Source: Chlorops oryzae
Taxonomy: Eukaryota; Arthropoda; Insecta; Diptera; Chloropidae
Direction: 5' to 3'
DNA: 64,000 bases
Assembly: GCA_020466095.1 (NCBI GenBank)
Contig: CM035807.1
Span: forward strand, 110,464,808-110,528,807
The position numbers were made by a program, and so were the translations under genes. Every line of letters begins with the position of its first letter. The stretch's first letter is position 1. The notes beneath the pieces are model-generated. The model had not been told where the DNA came from, did not search any database, and worked only from the letters and a program-made list of their open reading frames with translations. Shown in pieces: positions 36,185-48,063 of this stretch.

Positions 36185-38580
36185 TTAAAAAATACCAAAA
36201 TACAACCCTGAATACAATAATAACGATTACATGTATGCTTTCGGTAATCAATTTTGTGGGCGTAACCCTTGAAGCAGTGCGCCGCTGCGTTGTTTTTTAG
36301 GCAACTTCTGGCGTCAAAGAGTTAATGGGAATGCTCTATGGGAACACGGGAAATTCGCAAAGCCGATTTCATAATTTTTATGTTAAATAAATAAATAATT
36401 TTAGCTTAAAATGCATTTAATCGGAAGAGAAATTATTGAAAGTAATTTCAAATTATTATTTAATATTATTAAAATTAAAATTTTCAATTTAAAAATGAAA
36501 ATTTCCCGCTAATATTTCCAACAGTTCAATTGAAAAAAATTGAATCGAGAGAAAAAACTTTGGAGTGTTAAACAAAAAGGTAAAGAATTCACTAATTCAA
36601 ATGCGGCAAAGTATCTGTTAAGTAGCTTAGGGAGCCAACAAAGTAAGCAGTCAACCAAACACGCGGCCTCTAGCAGGCAGGCGAGTACATGATTCAGCTG
36701 GTAAGCCAACGCAAACAATGGTCATGGAATGCGTTGAACGATGGAAGCGATAAAATGGACATCCCTTCAAATGAACTTTGAGCGCTTTTCCTGCTATTTA
36801 TTTATTTTTTATTTTTTTGCTTAGTCCAACGATTCACGGTGTCTATCTGTCGTTATCAACGAGGTGAACTGGAAACCAAACATCGACCAGAGAAGGAAAA
36901 TGGGGAAAATATAACAGCAATAATGAAAATATAATCTCCAAGAATTGATGTAGTGAAAAAGGATAAACAAGCACATTTTGGTCATCAGCAGACAAAAGGA
37001 GCGCTTGATGGGAATAATTCCTCATAAATGCTCCGAATGCTGCTGGTTCTGCTGCTCTGCTCGTCCTGCTTAGAAATCAAAAGTCGCGTAAAACGAATCA
37101 AGAGATCAGAACGACAGCGATACTTATCGATAGCGAGAATTTTTTATTATTTTGAAGAATCTATTTTGAGAGCCATTCGAAGGAATCGAATCGAATCGAA
37201 TTGAATTGAATTGAATTGCGGTTTGTGATTGCATTGAGACTGATATGCTTTTTGCTTTTTCCTTGCATTCAATGGAAAAGAAGTTCATAATGCTGTCGCC
37301 CGTCGCTCGTAAAGCAAAAAAAAACGTAAGGATGAATGGGGAACAAAACTTCTGAGCGACTGCATTTTCAATGACTTTTCGCTTTTGTCACCCCGGCTAG
37401 AAGTTTTTATTTCATATTTTCTCCCCCATTCTTTCCATCTTTTCTACTTTCAGTGATAAAAATGATTTTGCCTTCTTGCAAATTGCTGTGTTTGGTTTTT
37501 TTCTTTTCCTTTTCCTTTCCTTCTTTTTTTTCGTTTCTTCTGAGTTTTTTTTTTTTTCCTTAAAAATTTTCTTCTTCCCCGAGAAGCAAATTGAAAACTT
37601 CATCAGCAAAGTTTTAAATCGCAAACTATCCTCAAAGGACGGACCGACGCGTCGGACAGACTGACGGAGTTAGGGAGAGGGGGAGTGAGGGAGTGAGGGA
37701 GGGCTGGACAGTCGGAAGGAAGGAGTGAGGGACTAATAGAGCGACAAAGCAGAAGATGGCATGCATAAAATTGTAGTTCCTTTGTCTGAGAATTAAAAAA
37801 AAAAATATCTTCCATTTTTGTTTTTTTTTCTCCCATGCTACTTTGCATGGTCGCATGCTAGCCCAGCATTGGTTATGAAGTACACGTGGCAATGGTATTT
37901 CGAAAGTTCAGAATGCCACTGCGGTTTACTGATGAAATTACTTAGTTCGCCATAATAACTAATGAATTCATTTCAATATTTTATGTGCGTATGGCATAGA
38001 TATCAATTGGTTTCGAAAGGACATCATTATAGCATGCGATATTTTCGTTTCGTTTCGTTTCTCGTGAAAAGTTAAAAGTTCGAGTTGAGAGTTTCAAGTA
38101 CTTGGAAGTTTTGGTTCGGGCGAAAGTTTCTCGTTCATTCGGTAGGTACTCGCTTCAATGGAGATGCTTCGGCAATTCTTTTAATTGAAAATTTAATTAA
38201 ATTTTGCCAGAATTGGTAGTGATGGTTGAAAAATAATTTTGCGGGGCAGGAGGTGGGGAGAAATAATGAACTTTTTGAAATCGATTGAATATGATTATGA
38301 AAATAATGTCATGTTCTTGAGGCAGTACAGCAAGATATTTGAAGCAAGTCATTACCATTAACCATTTCAATGAGAAATTTTTCGAAGAGACCACTTAGAG
38401 GGACAATCTGGCGGCATTTCCTCAAAAGAAAAATTCATTCTGGGAGATTGAAGGGTTCATTAACCATGAACCATTAGGGAAAAGCTTTAAGATAAATGAT
38501 TCAAAAGAGCCTAAACAAAAGAGTCAAGCAAAAGAGGAACAAATTTTGAGGATGATGGGTGATGTTTTCCGCCCTAAACG
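36185..38580. other. Non-coding stretch
   Basis: Includes a GAATC/GAATT pentamer run at about 37187-37217, T-runs at 37535-37560 and GGGAG-rich text at 37674-37730. No exon recognised. Confidence 0.45.
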
Positions 38581-38586
38581 ATCAAT

Positions 38587-38602
38587 ACACACACACACAC
38601 AC
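38587..38602 (+). repeat. (CA)n microsatellite
   Basis: Short ACACACACACACACAC run. Confidence 0.8.
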
Positions 38603-39111
38603 GATTCAATGGGTTTGACTAATGAACGAGTTTATGTCTATATTGATATTTAATATTCAAGTGAAAGATGTAACCTTTAGATCGATTTCAGATGATTAAA
38701 ATATTTCGATTATAATGAATAATAAATCGCTTGACTCATCGATGCTGATTGATTCAAGAGAACGATCTGACATTCAACGATGATGTGCTTGAAGGTGTGC
38801 TAAGATATTGAATAGAATGTTCTCTCGATGATAAGATGTCGAAATTCAAAAACAAATTTCCGTTGTTGTCCGTCTACACCCAAATCAATTAGGTAAAGAA
38901 GCTTTCGACATTATATACATATAGAATTTATACGAATTTTTGCTTATTAAATTCAAGGCTTTTTTGTTTAATACTACACCGAGAGAAATAACAACAGTTA
39001 AATCAACTACTTAGAACAGTTAAAGTAAGAGTGGTCAAATAAACTGTATTCCGCGTTAAATGCACTGAAAAAGGCAGTCAAATGAACAGTTGAAAAACAG
39101 TTACTTTTTAT

Positions 39112-39633
39112 CAGGGTTGGCAACCGAAACGAATAACGGTTACGGTAACGGTTACGGTTAATTTTAAGTTTCGGTTACGGTTATACCGGTATGAAACGGT
39201 TTTTTGAATATTAAAATTTTGTTTTCGCATCATTCTTTCAAAAATACTTTTAAAGCTTTAACATTTATTCTGAACGCAATTTAAGGCATTTTAAGAAATA
39301 GCTTAGAACTTTTCATCCTTTTTTTGTGCAAAGCAGACTGTTGTTTCTTATTACCATAACAGCGGAAAAACTTTCAGCATCCAGACGGTTTCTTTGTGCG
39401 TTCATGGCAACATAACTGGGACATTACACGAGACAAGAGCATGCATACTAGCAGAGTCGAAAGACTTGCCATATAAAAATATTGATAAAATTTGTATCCC
39501 GTAAATTTTTTTTATAAAGTAATACCGAAACCGATATGTTTTTTATTTCGGTTACGGTAACGGTTACGGTATCGGAAAAGAAACGGTTTTGAAACGGTTA
39601 CGGTTACGGTTTCGGTTACGGTTGCCAACCCTG
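39112..39633. mobile_element. hAT-like MITE CAGGGTTGGCAACCG with perfect 8-bp TSD
   Basis: Ends CAGGGTTGGCAACCG and CGGTTGCCAACCCTG are perfect inverted 15-mers. CTTTTTAT is duplicated on both sides (39104-39111 and 39634-39641). Both subterminal regions are packed with GGTTACGGTTACGG-type hexamer repeats. The 522-base interior has no ORF. CAGGG ends with an 8-bp TSD place it in hAT. Confidence 0.9.
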
Positions 39634-39703
39634 CTTTTTATGTTCAAATTCGCTTTCGTTCACTTAGACGTATAAGTTCGCATTCTGATCAACCGTCTCC
39701 GGA

Positions 39704-39780
39704 GGTTTCGGTAGCTCAGTGGTTTAAGCTGTGACTCGACAGTCGTGAGCTTCGGGGTTCTATCCCAGCTGACGGCGGGA
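39704..39780 (+). repeat. tRNA-like module 1
   Basis: GGTAGCTCAGTGGTTTAAGC matches a Pol III A box, and GGGGTTCTATCCC, about 35 bases on, is a B-box-like T arm with a GGG/CCC stem. The D arm can pair (AGCT with AGCT), but the anticodon and acceptor arms are not convincing. A long T-run follows at about 39791. It reads as a tRNA-derived SINE-like unit, not a working tRNA. Confidence 0.5.
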
Positions 39781-40007
39781 ATTTATCTGATTTTTTTTTT
39801 AATTACAGTTTTTTTTTTTTGTTCAGAGTGTAGTTATTTTGGAAGACAAAAATTTTCTGCTAAATTTTTAAGGTTTTAATTTATTTAATTTTTTTTGTAA
39901 TGGTTAATTTTCAAGTAAAAAATTTTGGGAGTGAAACAATTCCTTAAGCACGTTCCCCGAAACTTGGGCAACCATAAGCTCAAGTGAGCATTTATAATTA
40001 AATTCGT

Positions 40008-40082
40008 TCGTTTGCGTAGTGGGTTAAGACGTTCGCCCAGCGAAGTGGTGGAGGTCAGCGGTTCAAGGCTCGGCCGAGGCGA
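40008..40082 (+). repeat. tRNA-like module 2
   Basis: GCGTAGTGGGTTAAGACG is A-box-like, and AGCGGTTCAAGGCTCGGCCGAGG is B-box-like. The same GGTTC(G/A)AGGCTCGGCCGA signature is cut by the right edge of the window on the minus strand. Orientation matches module 1. Confidence 0.5.
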
Positions 40083-40409
40083 GAAAATTTAAAGAGATGA
40101 AAGAGAAAAAGATTCAAATAGAAACAAAAAAATAAAGAAAAAATATAATAATTTAATAAAAAATAAAAAAATATAAAAGAAGATAAAAAAATGTCAAAGA
40201 AAAAATTAATTTTTTTTTCCCAGTCGCTGGTGACAGTTGATTTAACCGCGAGACAGTTATATCAACCATCAGGTAGTTATATCCTTATTGACTGTGTTTG
40301 TACTGTTGAATTGACCGCTACTGCACATAAGCTAACAATTAACGGTGAACTCGGTTATTTTAACCTGCTTTTTCAGTTAATATAACTACCTTTTTCTCTC
40401 GGTGTACAT

Positions 40410-41830
40410 GTGTCAACCTGTTTTAATCGACTCTTCGCAGAAAATGGAATATTTCCGAAAAAACTCATTTGAACAATTACTTAATCCGCATCAATCTTTG
40501 GGGGAAAATTAATAAAAACGTGAGCCCTCTGAGGGTTTTTTTAATAATTGTTATTAATTTTTATTACATCTCTTTGGCGAACCCCCTTGAGTATTGCATC
40601 TGACAAGAATCATTCATTCATTTAAGTCCATTAAAGGAATGAATTTTTATTCGTGCTGCTGGCTTTTAAAAATCTTAAGAAAAAAATTCGACTCATTTTG
40701 TGTTTTTCAGAGAAAAGCTGGCTTTGAAAAGAAAAATTGAAGACAGTCCCCTCATAGAGTCATTAATCAAGCGAAATTTGAAATTAACTCCCTTCTTTTG
40801 GGGCTTTAGATTTTAATAATCGTGCTTTGGAGGGGAAATTATTAATGGCTGTTATTACAAAAAGAAGAAGCATTAAAGAAAGGTATTAAAAATAATTTTT
40901 TTTTTTTTTTGGAAAATCATTCCCAATGATCAGCGTGAATGGGCATGAATATTCATGATAAATTTTGAATGCATTTGATGTGAGATTTAAGGTCAATGGC
41001 ATGGGATAAGAAGAAGGAGATGAAAGCATTTTTTTTTTTTTTTTTTTGAATTGAGAACCAAAATCAATTCCTAAGATCCCCACCACCAAAAGTTAAATAA
41101 TTCTTATGCACATAATCACGAAAGCAGTTTTCTTTCTCTGGCGGCTTTTCTTTTGCCCCAGCATCGTTCGTTGCCTTTTTCAATGGCATGTGGGCAATAA
41201 GATCTTTGCTTTAACCCATTCTTAATCTCTCTCTCTCTCTCTTTCTCTCTCTTTCTCTCACTGTCTCTCTCTCTTTCTCTTTCTTCCACTCTCTATCTTT
41301 CTTCGGATAATTCAATGTAAACCGGCTTGCATTTGGAGCATTTCGAGCATTTGGAGCATTTGGCTTACACCGCATTCTGGCTTCCCCTGCCATAACCGTG
41401 TGCATAGGAAATTAAGCATTTTTCTCTTTACACACACAGTTGGCCCGAGTAGAAAGATAGAGAAAATAGATAGAAAAAAAATAAATAAATAAATAAAAAA
41501 TAATAATGAAGAAGAAGCCCCAGCAGTCGAGTAGAGTTCTTAGCCTTGAATTAGCCCCCAAGGCATCAAAATTGAGCGTCGCGAGTTTCATAATTTTTTC
41601 GGTCCTCAGCGTCCGAAGCACTTTCATAATTCGATTTCTTACTAAAAGGCAATTAGCACGTTTTTTCCCCTAAGTTTTTTTTTTTTATCATCATCTTTTC
41701 ACTGTTATTTCTTCTCCTTAATTAAACTTGCGGACCTTTGAGGAAAACCCAAACGAGCTGATTGGAAAAATTGCTAAGTAGATTTTAACGAAATTGAGTG
41801 GCTTTTAGGGTGACTTATGATCGGTGAAAG
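40410..41830. other. Non-coding stretch
   Basis: Includes a (TC)n tract at about 41227-41285 and A/T runs. A minus-strand ORF at 41211-41405 encodes the complement of the TC run and is not a gene. Confidence 0.45.
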
Positions 41831-41834
41831 ATTA

Positions 41835-42004
41835 GGGGCATTCACAAAGGCGTTGGAAAATAGGAAAGTCGGAAAATCGGAAAATTTTAACTGCTTAAAA
41901 AGTTGTGCAAGATACAAAAAAAAAGTTTAAAATTTGTTTAAAAAGTCGAACATTTCCGATTTTCCTACTTTCCAACGTTTTTAACACGCCTTTGTGAATA
42001 CCCC
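41835..42004. mobile_element. TA-flanked foldback MITE GGGGCATTCACAAAGGCG
   Basis: The left end GGGGCATTCACAAAGGCGTT and the right end ACGCCTTTGTGAATACCCC are inverted, and the pairing continues through GGAAAATAGGAAAGTCGG / CCGATTTTCCTACTTTCC. TA flanks both sides. 170 bases, no ORF. Confidence 0.75.
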
Positions 42005-42029
42005 TATTAATTTTTTTTTTTTAATTTAA

Positions 42030-42766
42030 GGGGTCTTCTCATTGAAAACCCGTTTTTTGGACCCTTTTTAAAAAAATTCTTATTTGAAAACGCAAAGAAT
42101 AATTGAAAACTTTTTTTATTTATTGTATTACAAAAGGTTCAAAGTAAATAAAAAAAATTTTTTTGCCTCGATACGTGGGCTGTTCAAAAAGTAATGAGAC
42201 TTCAAAGTTGGTGGTGAAAAAAAAGGTGCCGTCACGGCGGCCACGATTCCGGGTCTCCGGAGCGTCCGAAATAGGAAAAAAAAACGGGGTTATAATCAGT
42301 ATAGATGTAATTCTCGGTGAACCTCAAGCTTAATTTTTTGATTTTTTTTTGACAAAATGGCGGCCATTCAAAAAAAAATTCAATTTCGGGCTTTTTTTTT
42401 GTAGTTTAGTGTAAAAAAAAAAAATAGTAAAAAATTTTTTAAAATTATGGTCGAGGTTCACCCGAGAATGGTGACAATTCTGCGTCGATTCCACTTTGTT
42501 TCATGAAAATCGGTTCAGTTGAACTGGAGATATCATGGCCGCCAGTTCGAAAAACGTGGTTTCGAGATAAACGCGTTTAAAGTTTGAAGCAACGCAAAAA
42601 TTACTCGTTTTAGCGCAGATCTTGCTCGACAAAGAAGGCTATATCCTCTAAACTATTTCGAATTTCAAAAAATCCTTTTAGGGGCATATTCACAACTACC
42701 CAAGCTATAAATAAATGCAAAAAACAAAAAAGTCGAAAAAAAAAGTTGCTCAATGAGAAGACCCCC
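42030..42766. mobile_element. TTAA-flanked TIR element GGGGTCTTCTCATTGA
   Basis: The left end GGGGTCTTCTCATTGA and the right end TCAATGAGAAGACCCCC are inverted, with TTAA immediately outside both. Inside, near 42179, GGCTGTTCAAAAAGTAATGAG strongly resembles a mariner terminal repeat, and further on is GAACTGGAGATATCATGGCC. No transposase frame is left. The flanks also share about 45 bases in direct orientation (see findings). Confidence 0.65.
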
Positions 42767-42811
42767 TTAACACGCGTTTGTGAATACCCCTATTAATTTT
42801 TTTTTTTATTT

Positions 42812-44513
42812 TAATGTTATTATTGAATTATTGAAAAAATTTGTATCACAAAAATATCTTTGAACAATTCGAATCACATTCGGTTCATTGAATAAAGTTT
42901 TCAGTCAGCAATTTCTCTATCGTGCGATATTTTTTATTGCATGACATTAACTTTCTGCTGAAATCAAATGTGGGCGCGTGAAAATCTCTCAACGCTATAA
43001 CAATTATGCGCTCACGGAAAAACTAAAACAATTGAAATTTTCGGAAACATAACAATTCCATACGTTATGTTACACTTGACCCTACTTTAGGGTTTTATGT
43101 CTGGGAAAAAAATTTATTTTTTATTTTTTTGTCGCACATTCCTATTCAAATTTTTATGATAATTAAGACATGATGAATGCTTCGCTAGACTGTGACCATT
43201 GTTCGAGCGAAAATGGCGGTTTATGAGAAGAAGCAAAGTTCATAAACCCGAGGGCGATTTTTTTATAATTTAAGTGTTTTTTTTTTTTTTTTTTGTAATT
43301 TAGAGGGGGGAAAAGTAATATGAAATTGGTTTCTTGTTTACTCACCACGTTCTAAATCGCTTTCAAATTATCACATGAGGACGTGAGCTTCTTCTGCATT
43401 CAAAGTGCTCTTCTTAAAACGACCTTATCACTTGTCTTGATGTTTTTCTTGCTTTCTTGTTGCTATTTTTGTTATTGTTGTTGTCGTTTTTTTTTTTGTT
43501 GTTTGTTGTTTTCGTTGCCGTTGTTATTTTAGGGAATATTTTGTTGACTTAAAACGAATTTTCGTAACACTCAAAAAAACACTTAAACCGAAAATGAAAA
43601 GGCACGCTGGATTTTGATGTTGTTTGTGTTGTTGTTGATATTGTTTGTGATGTTGTTGTTGTTGTTGTTGCTTCTACGTTTCGATAATAATAATTCCTAA
43701 AGATTTTTCATGTATTTTCATACCAAAAGCAAACACATCGCGAGGGCGAAGAATTCAAAGCGCCCGTTAATGGAATGCTGGAAAACAAAAAAATTCTATG
43801 TTCACTTAATGAAAATTCGTTAGGATAAACGCGCACACAAATGGTGCAATAATGCCTTAGGGGCATAAACAATAAACGAGATAAAGAGATACGGTAAGTC
43901 AACATTGGAAGAAGATAATGTGACAAGTTATCAGGAGCGAAGGAGCTCTTTATGTGAACAAAAGAACAAAAGGCACAAAAAGCACAAAGAGCACAATTTT
44001 CTTGAAGAAGGGGGAATTTTTACATAATTTTTTTTCGATTATTTATTTTTCCATTTTTTTATTTTCTTTTTTTTTTTTGGAAATGATTTAATCTCAAATT
44101 TTTTGAAGCCTTTCAATGCTTCAATGGACACCTGTTTGAGCAGTGCTTGATGAAATCGTGAATAGACCTGTTACATTTGAAATGTTTTTAATTTATTGAA
44201 ACTGATTGACTTTCTTTCAAATATAGATTTTCTGATTTTCAAAAGCTCCTTGTCAATCAATTAGGTAATTTTTTTTCTAAACAAGAAAGACAATCCATTC
44301 ACTTGAATTGCGCCTTCCATTGCGAAAGGCATTAAAATGCCGTTTTCAACTTAAATTAAATTGATTTCTCAACAATTCATTCACTCAATGAACGTTCAAT
44401 ATGTCGGTTGAAATTAAAAGCCCACAATCGCGGCTACAAAGTGAGACTAACTCAATTTTTTCTTTTCTTTTTTTTTTTTTTTTGTAGGCATTTCAACCTG
44501 GAAAGGCACGCAC
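42812..44513. other. Non-coding stretch
   Basis: Contains TTG-rich runs at about 43455-43530 and 43615-43672. No exon supported. Confidence 0.45.
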
Positions 44514-47030
44514 GCATGCATCGAATACCGCTAACGGTAATAGCTCCAGTCTCGAGACTCCAATGAATGGCGGCTAACGAGAATTGACCAGCATGAAAAG
44601 AGCGGCTTCAAGTAGAATAGTAAAACATTAGACAAACAAAAAAAATAAAAAAAAAAATAGAAAAGAACACAAGAAGGGGAGAACGAACTTAGACCGCGAA
44701 GCAAGATAAAAGATCTGAGCTAACCAACAGAAATGGGCACACGAAATAAACACGTAAAACCGCGATTGCCAAGCCGGAAATTATGCAGCACACACGTCTA
44801 AGGCATGCAATTTTGTCTCAAATTAGAAAGAAATCCGAATTAATTTTTCGCACAAAACAAAAAAACTCAAATGCTTAAAACAAAACTCTTTACCGAAATT
44901 CTTTACAAAAAGAAGAATATTTAACACAATGTTAAGGAAAGTAAGCAAATTATTTGAAATTCAAAAGAAAAATTCCTTCTTCTCTTGTTCGCACACGGAG
45001 TCACGGAGGCTTTTCTTGTTATCCGCTCTTCCGACCTAACGTAGTAACGCGCTTGAACCCAAACAGGTGACTGAAATGCCAAACTGGAACATGCTAAGAA
45101 ACCAAAATGGTAAGTGTTTACAGTAACAGCTGCTGTGGCTCAACGTCAAAGTGGTTAAGGACAGTGGCGTTGACAGGGGATCAGGCGCCTTATTCGTTAG
45201 GCAAACTGCTTCAATTGAAATGCAAACAATACGAATTTGTTAGAGCTTTTCTGTGAGAGCTTTTTAACATTCATACATATATTTGGCCCCTTCATTTGTT
45301 CACTGACAGGTTGAATGAAATTAATTAATGAGCAGATGGCTGCTTTCTGAAACAAAATTGTAATATTAAATAGAGTAAAAAGTTCGAAAAGCAAAAAAAA
45401 AGGTGTTGAAAGGAAGTATCTGTCCCCTTGAACGAAACTCTAACTACGCCTTTGACGAAGCATGCTAACAGCGCAGAGAGCCTTATGATGGACACTGTTA
45501 GTTAACATGGCTCTGCTTTTGTTTACATTTCATTCAAACGTTTTTGGGTTGACGGAACTTTTCTCCTCCATTTCACTTGATTTTATCATAAATTTTTAAA
45601 TGAACTAATATTTGAGAAAAGAGAATGAAAATAATTCATTTTTGAATTATTTATTATTTACTGATTGTCAACAATTTCGGTCAGTTTTCTTCTTCACATT
45701 TTTATACTAATCGCAAGAGATCGAAAAAGTTTATTTAAAATGAACTTAAAAAGTAAGTTTAAGAAAAACTTAAGATTTGGCAAAGTAAAAGGACAAATTT
45801 TTCATATTATATGCACTTTGAAACTTCCCCAATGGCTTTGTTTGGTCTTAACAGCCCAAACGATGGGAAAACCTTAACATAATTTTCTTCGATTAACATA
45901 AAATTCTCCGAAGTCGGGACCTAAGTCTCTCATTGTTGTGCTTTGACGTCATTGCCGCTGTTAACCCTTCGTGGACCTTGTATTAACAGAAGCACAAGAA
46001 GTGCTGTTGACAGCTCTGACGGCATTACCAGAATGCATTTGCAGCTGCTGCGAGAATAAAAAGACCTCAAATCCAAATCTTAATAATCGCAGAACGACAA
46101 CAACAACAACAACAATGAGAACAAGAACAAGAATAATTCTCTCATTGTTCTTTTTCTGGTCTTCACGGTCATTTTGTTCATTATATTTAATAGGCACCTT
46201 AGCAGCGGCTGTTGGGGCTAATGATTGCCGAGACTTTTCGTTCTTTGAGTGCTTCGCTTTTTTTCTTCTGTGCTATTTTAATTGCTCTCATTGGATCCGA
46301 AGGGCTCGAAGTGAAAGCGAGCTTAAAGCTTTTCGGCGTCTTGGTTGGACTTTATCAAAGACACCTGTGGATCGAAGTTGGCTGCAAACTGTTGCCATAA
46401 TTTAATGAAATTACCGATTAATCGATACAGTCGTCCCATCTCTAAAGGGGGATTCACGATTTCTGCTCCCTTTCGAGGCATAAAGAAACTGAATGGCATA
46501 ATATGAAACAAAAGATGATTTAATACACTTCGATGAAGAAAGAATTCTCGAAAAACAACGAACTAGATCGAAAAAGGCGACGTTAAATGGCCTTAATCGC
46601 TCTTTTTAACCGACTTTATGCAAAGTGTGTTCCAGTTTTTTTTTTCTTTTTTTTTCTTTTTTGCGTTGAGGAAAAATTATGCGTTATGTTAGTTTTTGTC
46701 TCTACTATCATTACACATGTCTTTTTTTTTGTGGAAGTGCATTTGAAAACGAGAACAGCCCACAAAAAAGCCACTTCGGATTTTCTCAAAATGCACTTCG
46801 GTTGAAGAAATAAATGCAAGAAAATTGGCTTCCAATTGTGGCTCTGCGGTGCGTTTGGGACATTCGAGATCTTGACCACATACATTATACCTTGTTCTAT
46901 GTTTACGTAAAAAGTCAACAAAAACAAAAACAATAACAGCAACAACGTCATATAAACGGTAAGAACCGGCTGAACAGTCGGAAAGTACTGGCAGTGAGTT
47001 GACAGAGCTGATTTCAATTTTGCATTACAA
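44514..47030 (+). repeat. Large inverted repeat, left arm
   Basis: Reverse-complementary to 50040-52535 over about 2.5 kb. In the stretch 45181-45400 I count three base differences against the other arm. Elsewhere the differences are small indels, e.g. one extra CAA and one extra 6-base unit in arm 2's CAA/AGA run, a 15-base insertion at 44528-44542, and a 44-base segment at about 46948-46990 missing from arm 2. The arm holds a possible splice donor (CAAAATG|GTAAGTG at 45112) and several microsatellites. No protein is conserved in frame through both arms. Confidence 0.95.
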
Positions 47031-47034
47031 AAAG

Positions 47035-47500
47035 CCCATAGCGTTCAGAATTTGTGTAAGCATTCAGGAGTTATATGGGTAGTTAGGAGTTATATATATA
47101 GTCCAATAAGTCTCGTCCAATTTGAGTAAAGTAAACACATTCTAACATTGAAATGTATAAAAAAGCAACTTATGTTATTTTAAACAATGTCGTTTTGCTG
47201 TCATGGGGTATATGGACATTCCTTGAAAAATTAACTATTTTGTCGCGTCCGTATATATCTAAGAAATTGCCTTTCAGATATGTAAAAAAAATTTTATATA
47301 TATCAAATTGCGAATATCTTGCAATAAAGAATTTAGAAACAAAGTTACTGTTACCGCATTCTGGAATTAGGACTTCAAATCATTCACGCAAGTGTCGCGT
47401 CCGAGTAGTAATGCCCGTATGGGAATTTTGTATGTAGACCATTGGCAGTCCGTATATAAAATTTCAATGCAATCCAATCGAAAAAGTACACTTAGTTGTC
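47035..47500. other. Inverted-repeat spacer, left part
   Basis: AT-rich sequence, no gene recognised. Confidence 0.4.
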
Positions 47501-47661
47501 CAGTGGCGTAGCGAGATATTTCGGCGCCCGGGGATCGATGGGGGCACAATGCCGGAAATGCCGCCCCCACGGGTCCCAATAAGAATACCATCATAAAAAT
47601 TGAAATATGATTTATCACCCGGGGCGGCTGCCCCCTTCGATCCCCCCTCGCTACGCTACTG
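47501..47661. mobile_element. hAT-like MITE CAGTGGCGTAGCGAG
   Basis: Ends CAGTGGCGTAGCGAG and CTCGCTACGCTACTG are near-perfect inverted 15-mers. The flanks TAGTTGTC (47493-47500) and CAGTTGTC (47662-47669) agree in 7 of 8 positions. The GC-rich interior includes GGCGCCCGGGG and CCCGGGGCGGC. Typical of hAT non-autonomous elements with CAGTGGCG ends. 161 bases. Confidence 0.8.
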
Positions 47662-47754
47662 CAGTTGTCCATCCTTGTTGATCCTTGTTCTCCATATTAA
47701 AGACGCGAAGCCCTTCCGTCCCTCTTTTTTTTAAATTCTATCCCATAACATCTC

Positions 47755-48016
47755 CCTTTCTCTCTCTCCCTTTCCTCTCCCTCTCTCCCCCTTTCTCTCT
47801 CTCTCTCTCTCTTTCCCACTCCCTCCCTCTCTCTGTCACCCTCCCTCTCGCTCTCTCTCCCTCTCTCTCCCTCTCTCTCCCTCTCTCTCTCCTCTCTCTC
47901 CCTCTCTCCCTCTCTCTCCTCTCTCTCCCTCTCTCTCCTCTCTCTCCCTCTCTCTCCTCTCTCTCTCCCTCTCTCCTCCTCCTCTCTCCACTCTCTCTCT
48001 CCTCTCTCTCCCTCTC

Positions 48017-48063
<47 letters not shown>

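Larger units (their letters stand above)
38977..40404. mobile_element. TIR element CACCGAGAGAAA carrying two tRNA-like modules
   Basis: The left end TA-CACCGAGAGAAA and the right end TTTCTCTCGGTG-TA are perfect inverted 12-mers with TA on both sides. Subterminal blocks contain many AACAGTTAAA, AACAGTTG and CAGTTATATCAAC motifs near both ends. The element spans 1428 bases, 522 of them a later hAT-like insertion. Between the ends lie two Pol III-like modules and T- and A-rich stretches. There is no transposase ORF. Related single ends (CACTGAGAGAAA) occur at 9636 and 21309. Confidence 0.7.

Noticed and set aside
39704..40082. Two possible genuine tRNA genes
   Set aside because: A and B boxes are present, but acceptor and anticodon stems do not pair properly and B boxes deviate from consensus; better read as tRNA-derived modules.
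45971..46405. 144-codon ORF present in both arms of the large inverted repeat (partner 50640-51083)
   Set aside because: Similar because the arms are duplicates. The C-terminal parts differ by a frameshift, the centre is a CAA/AGA microsatellite, and no domain is recognised.
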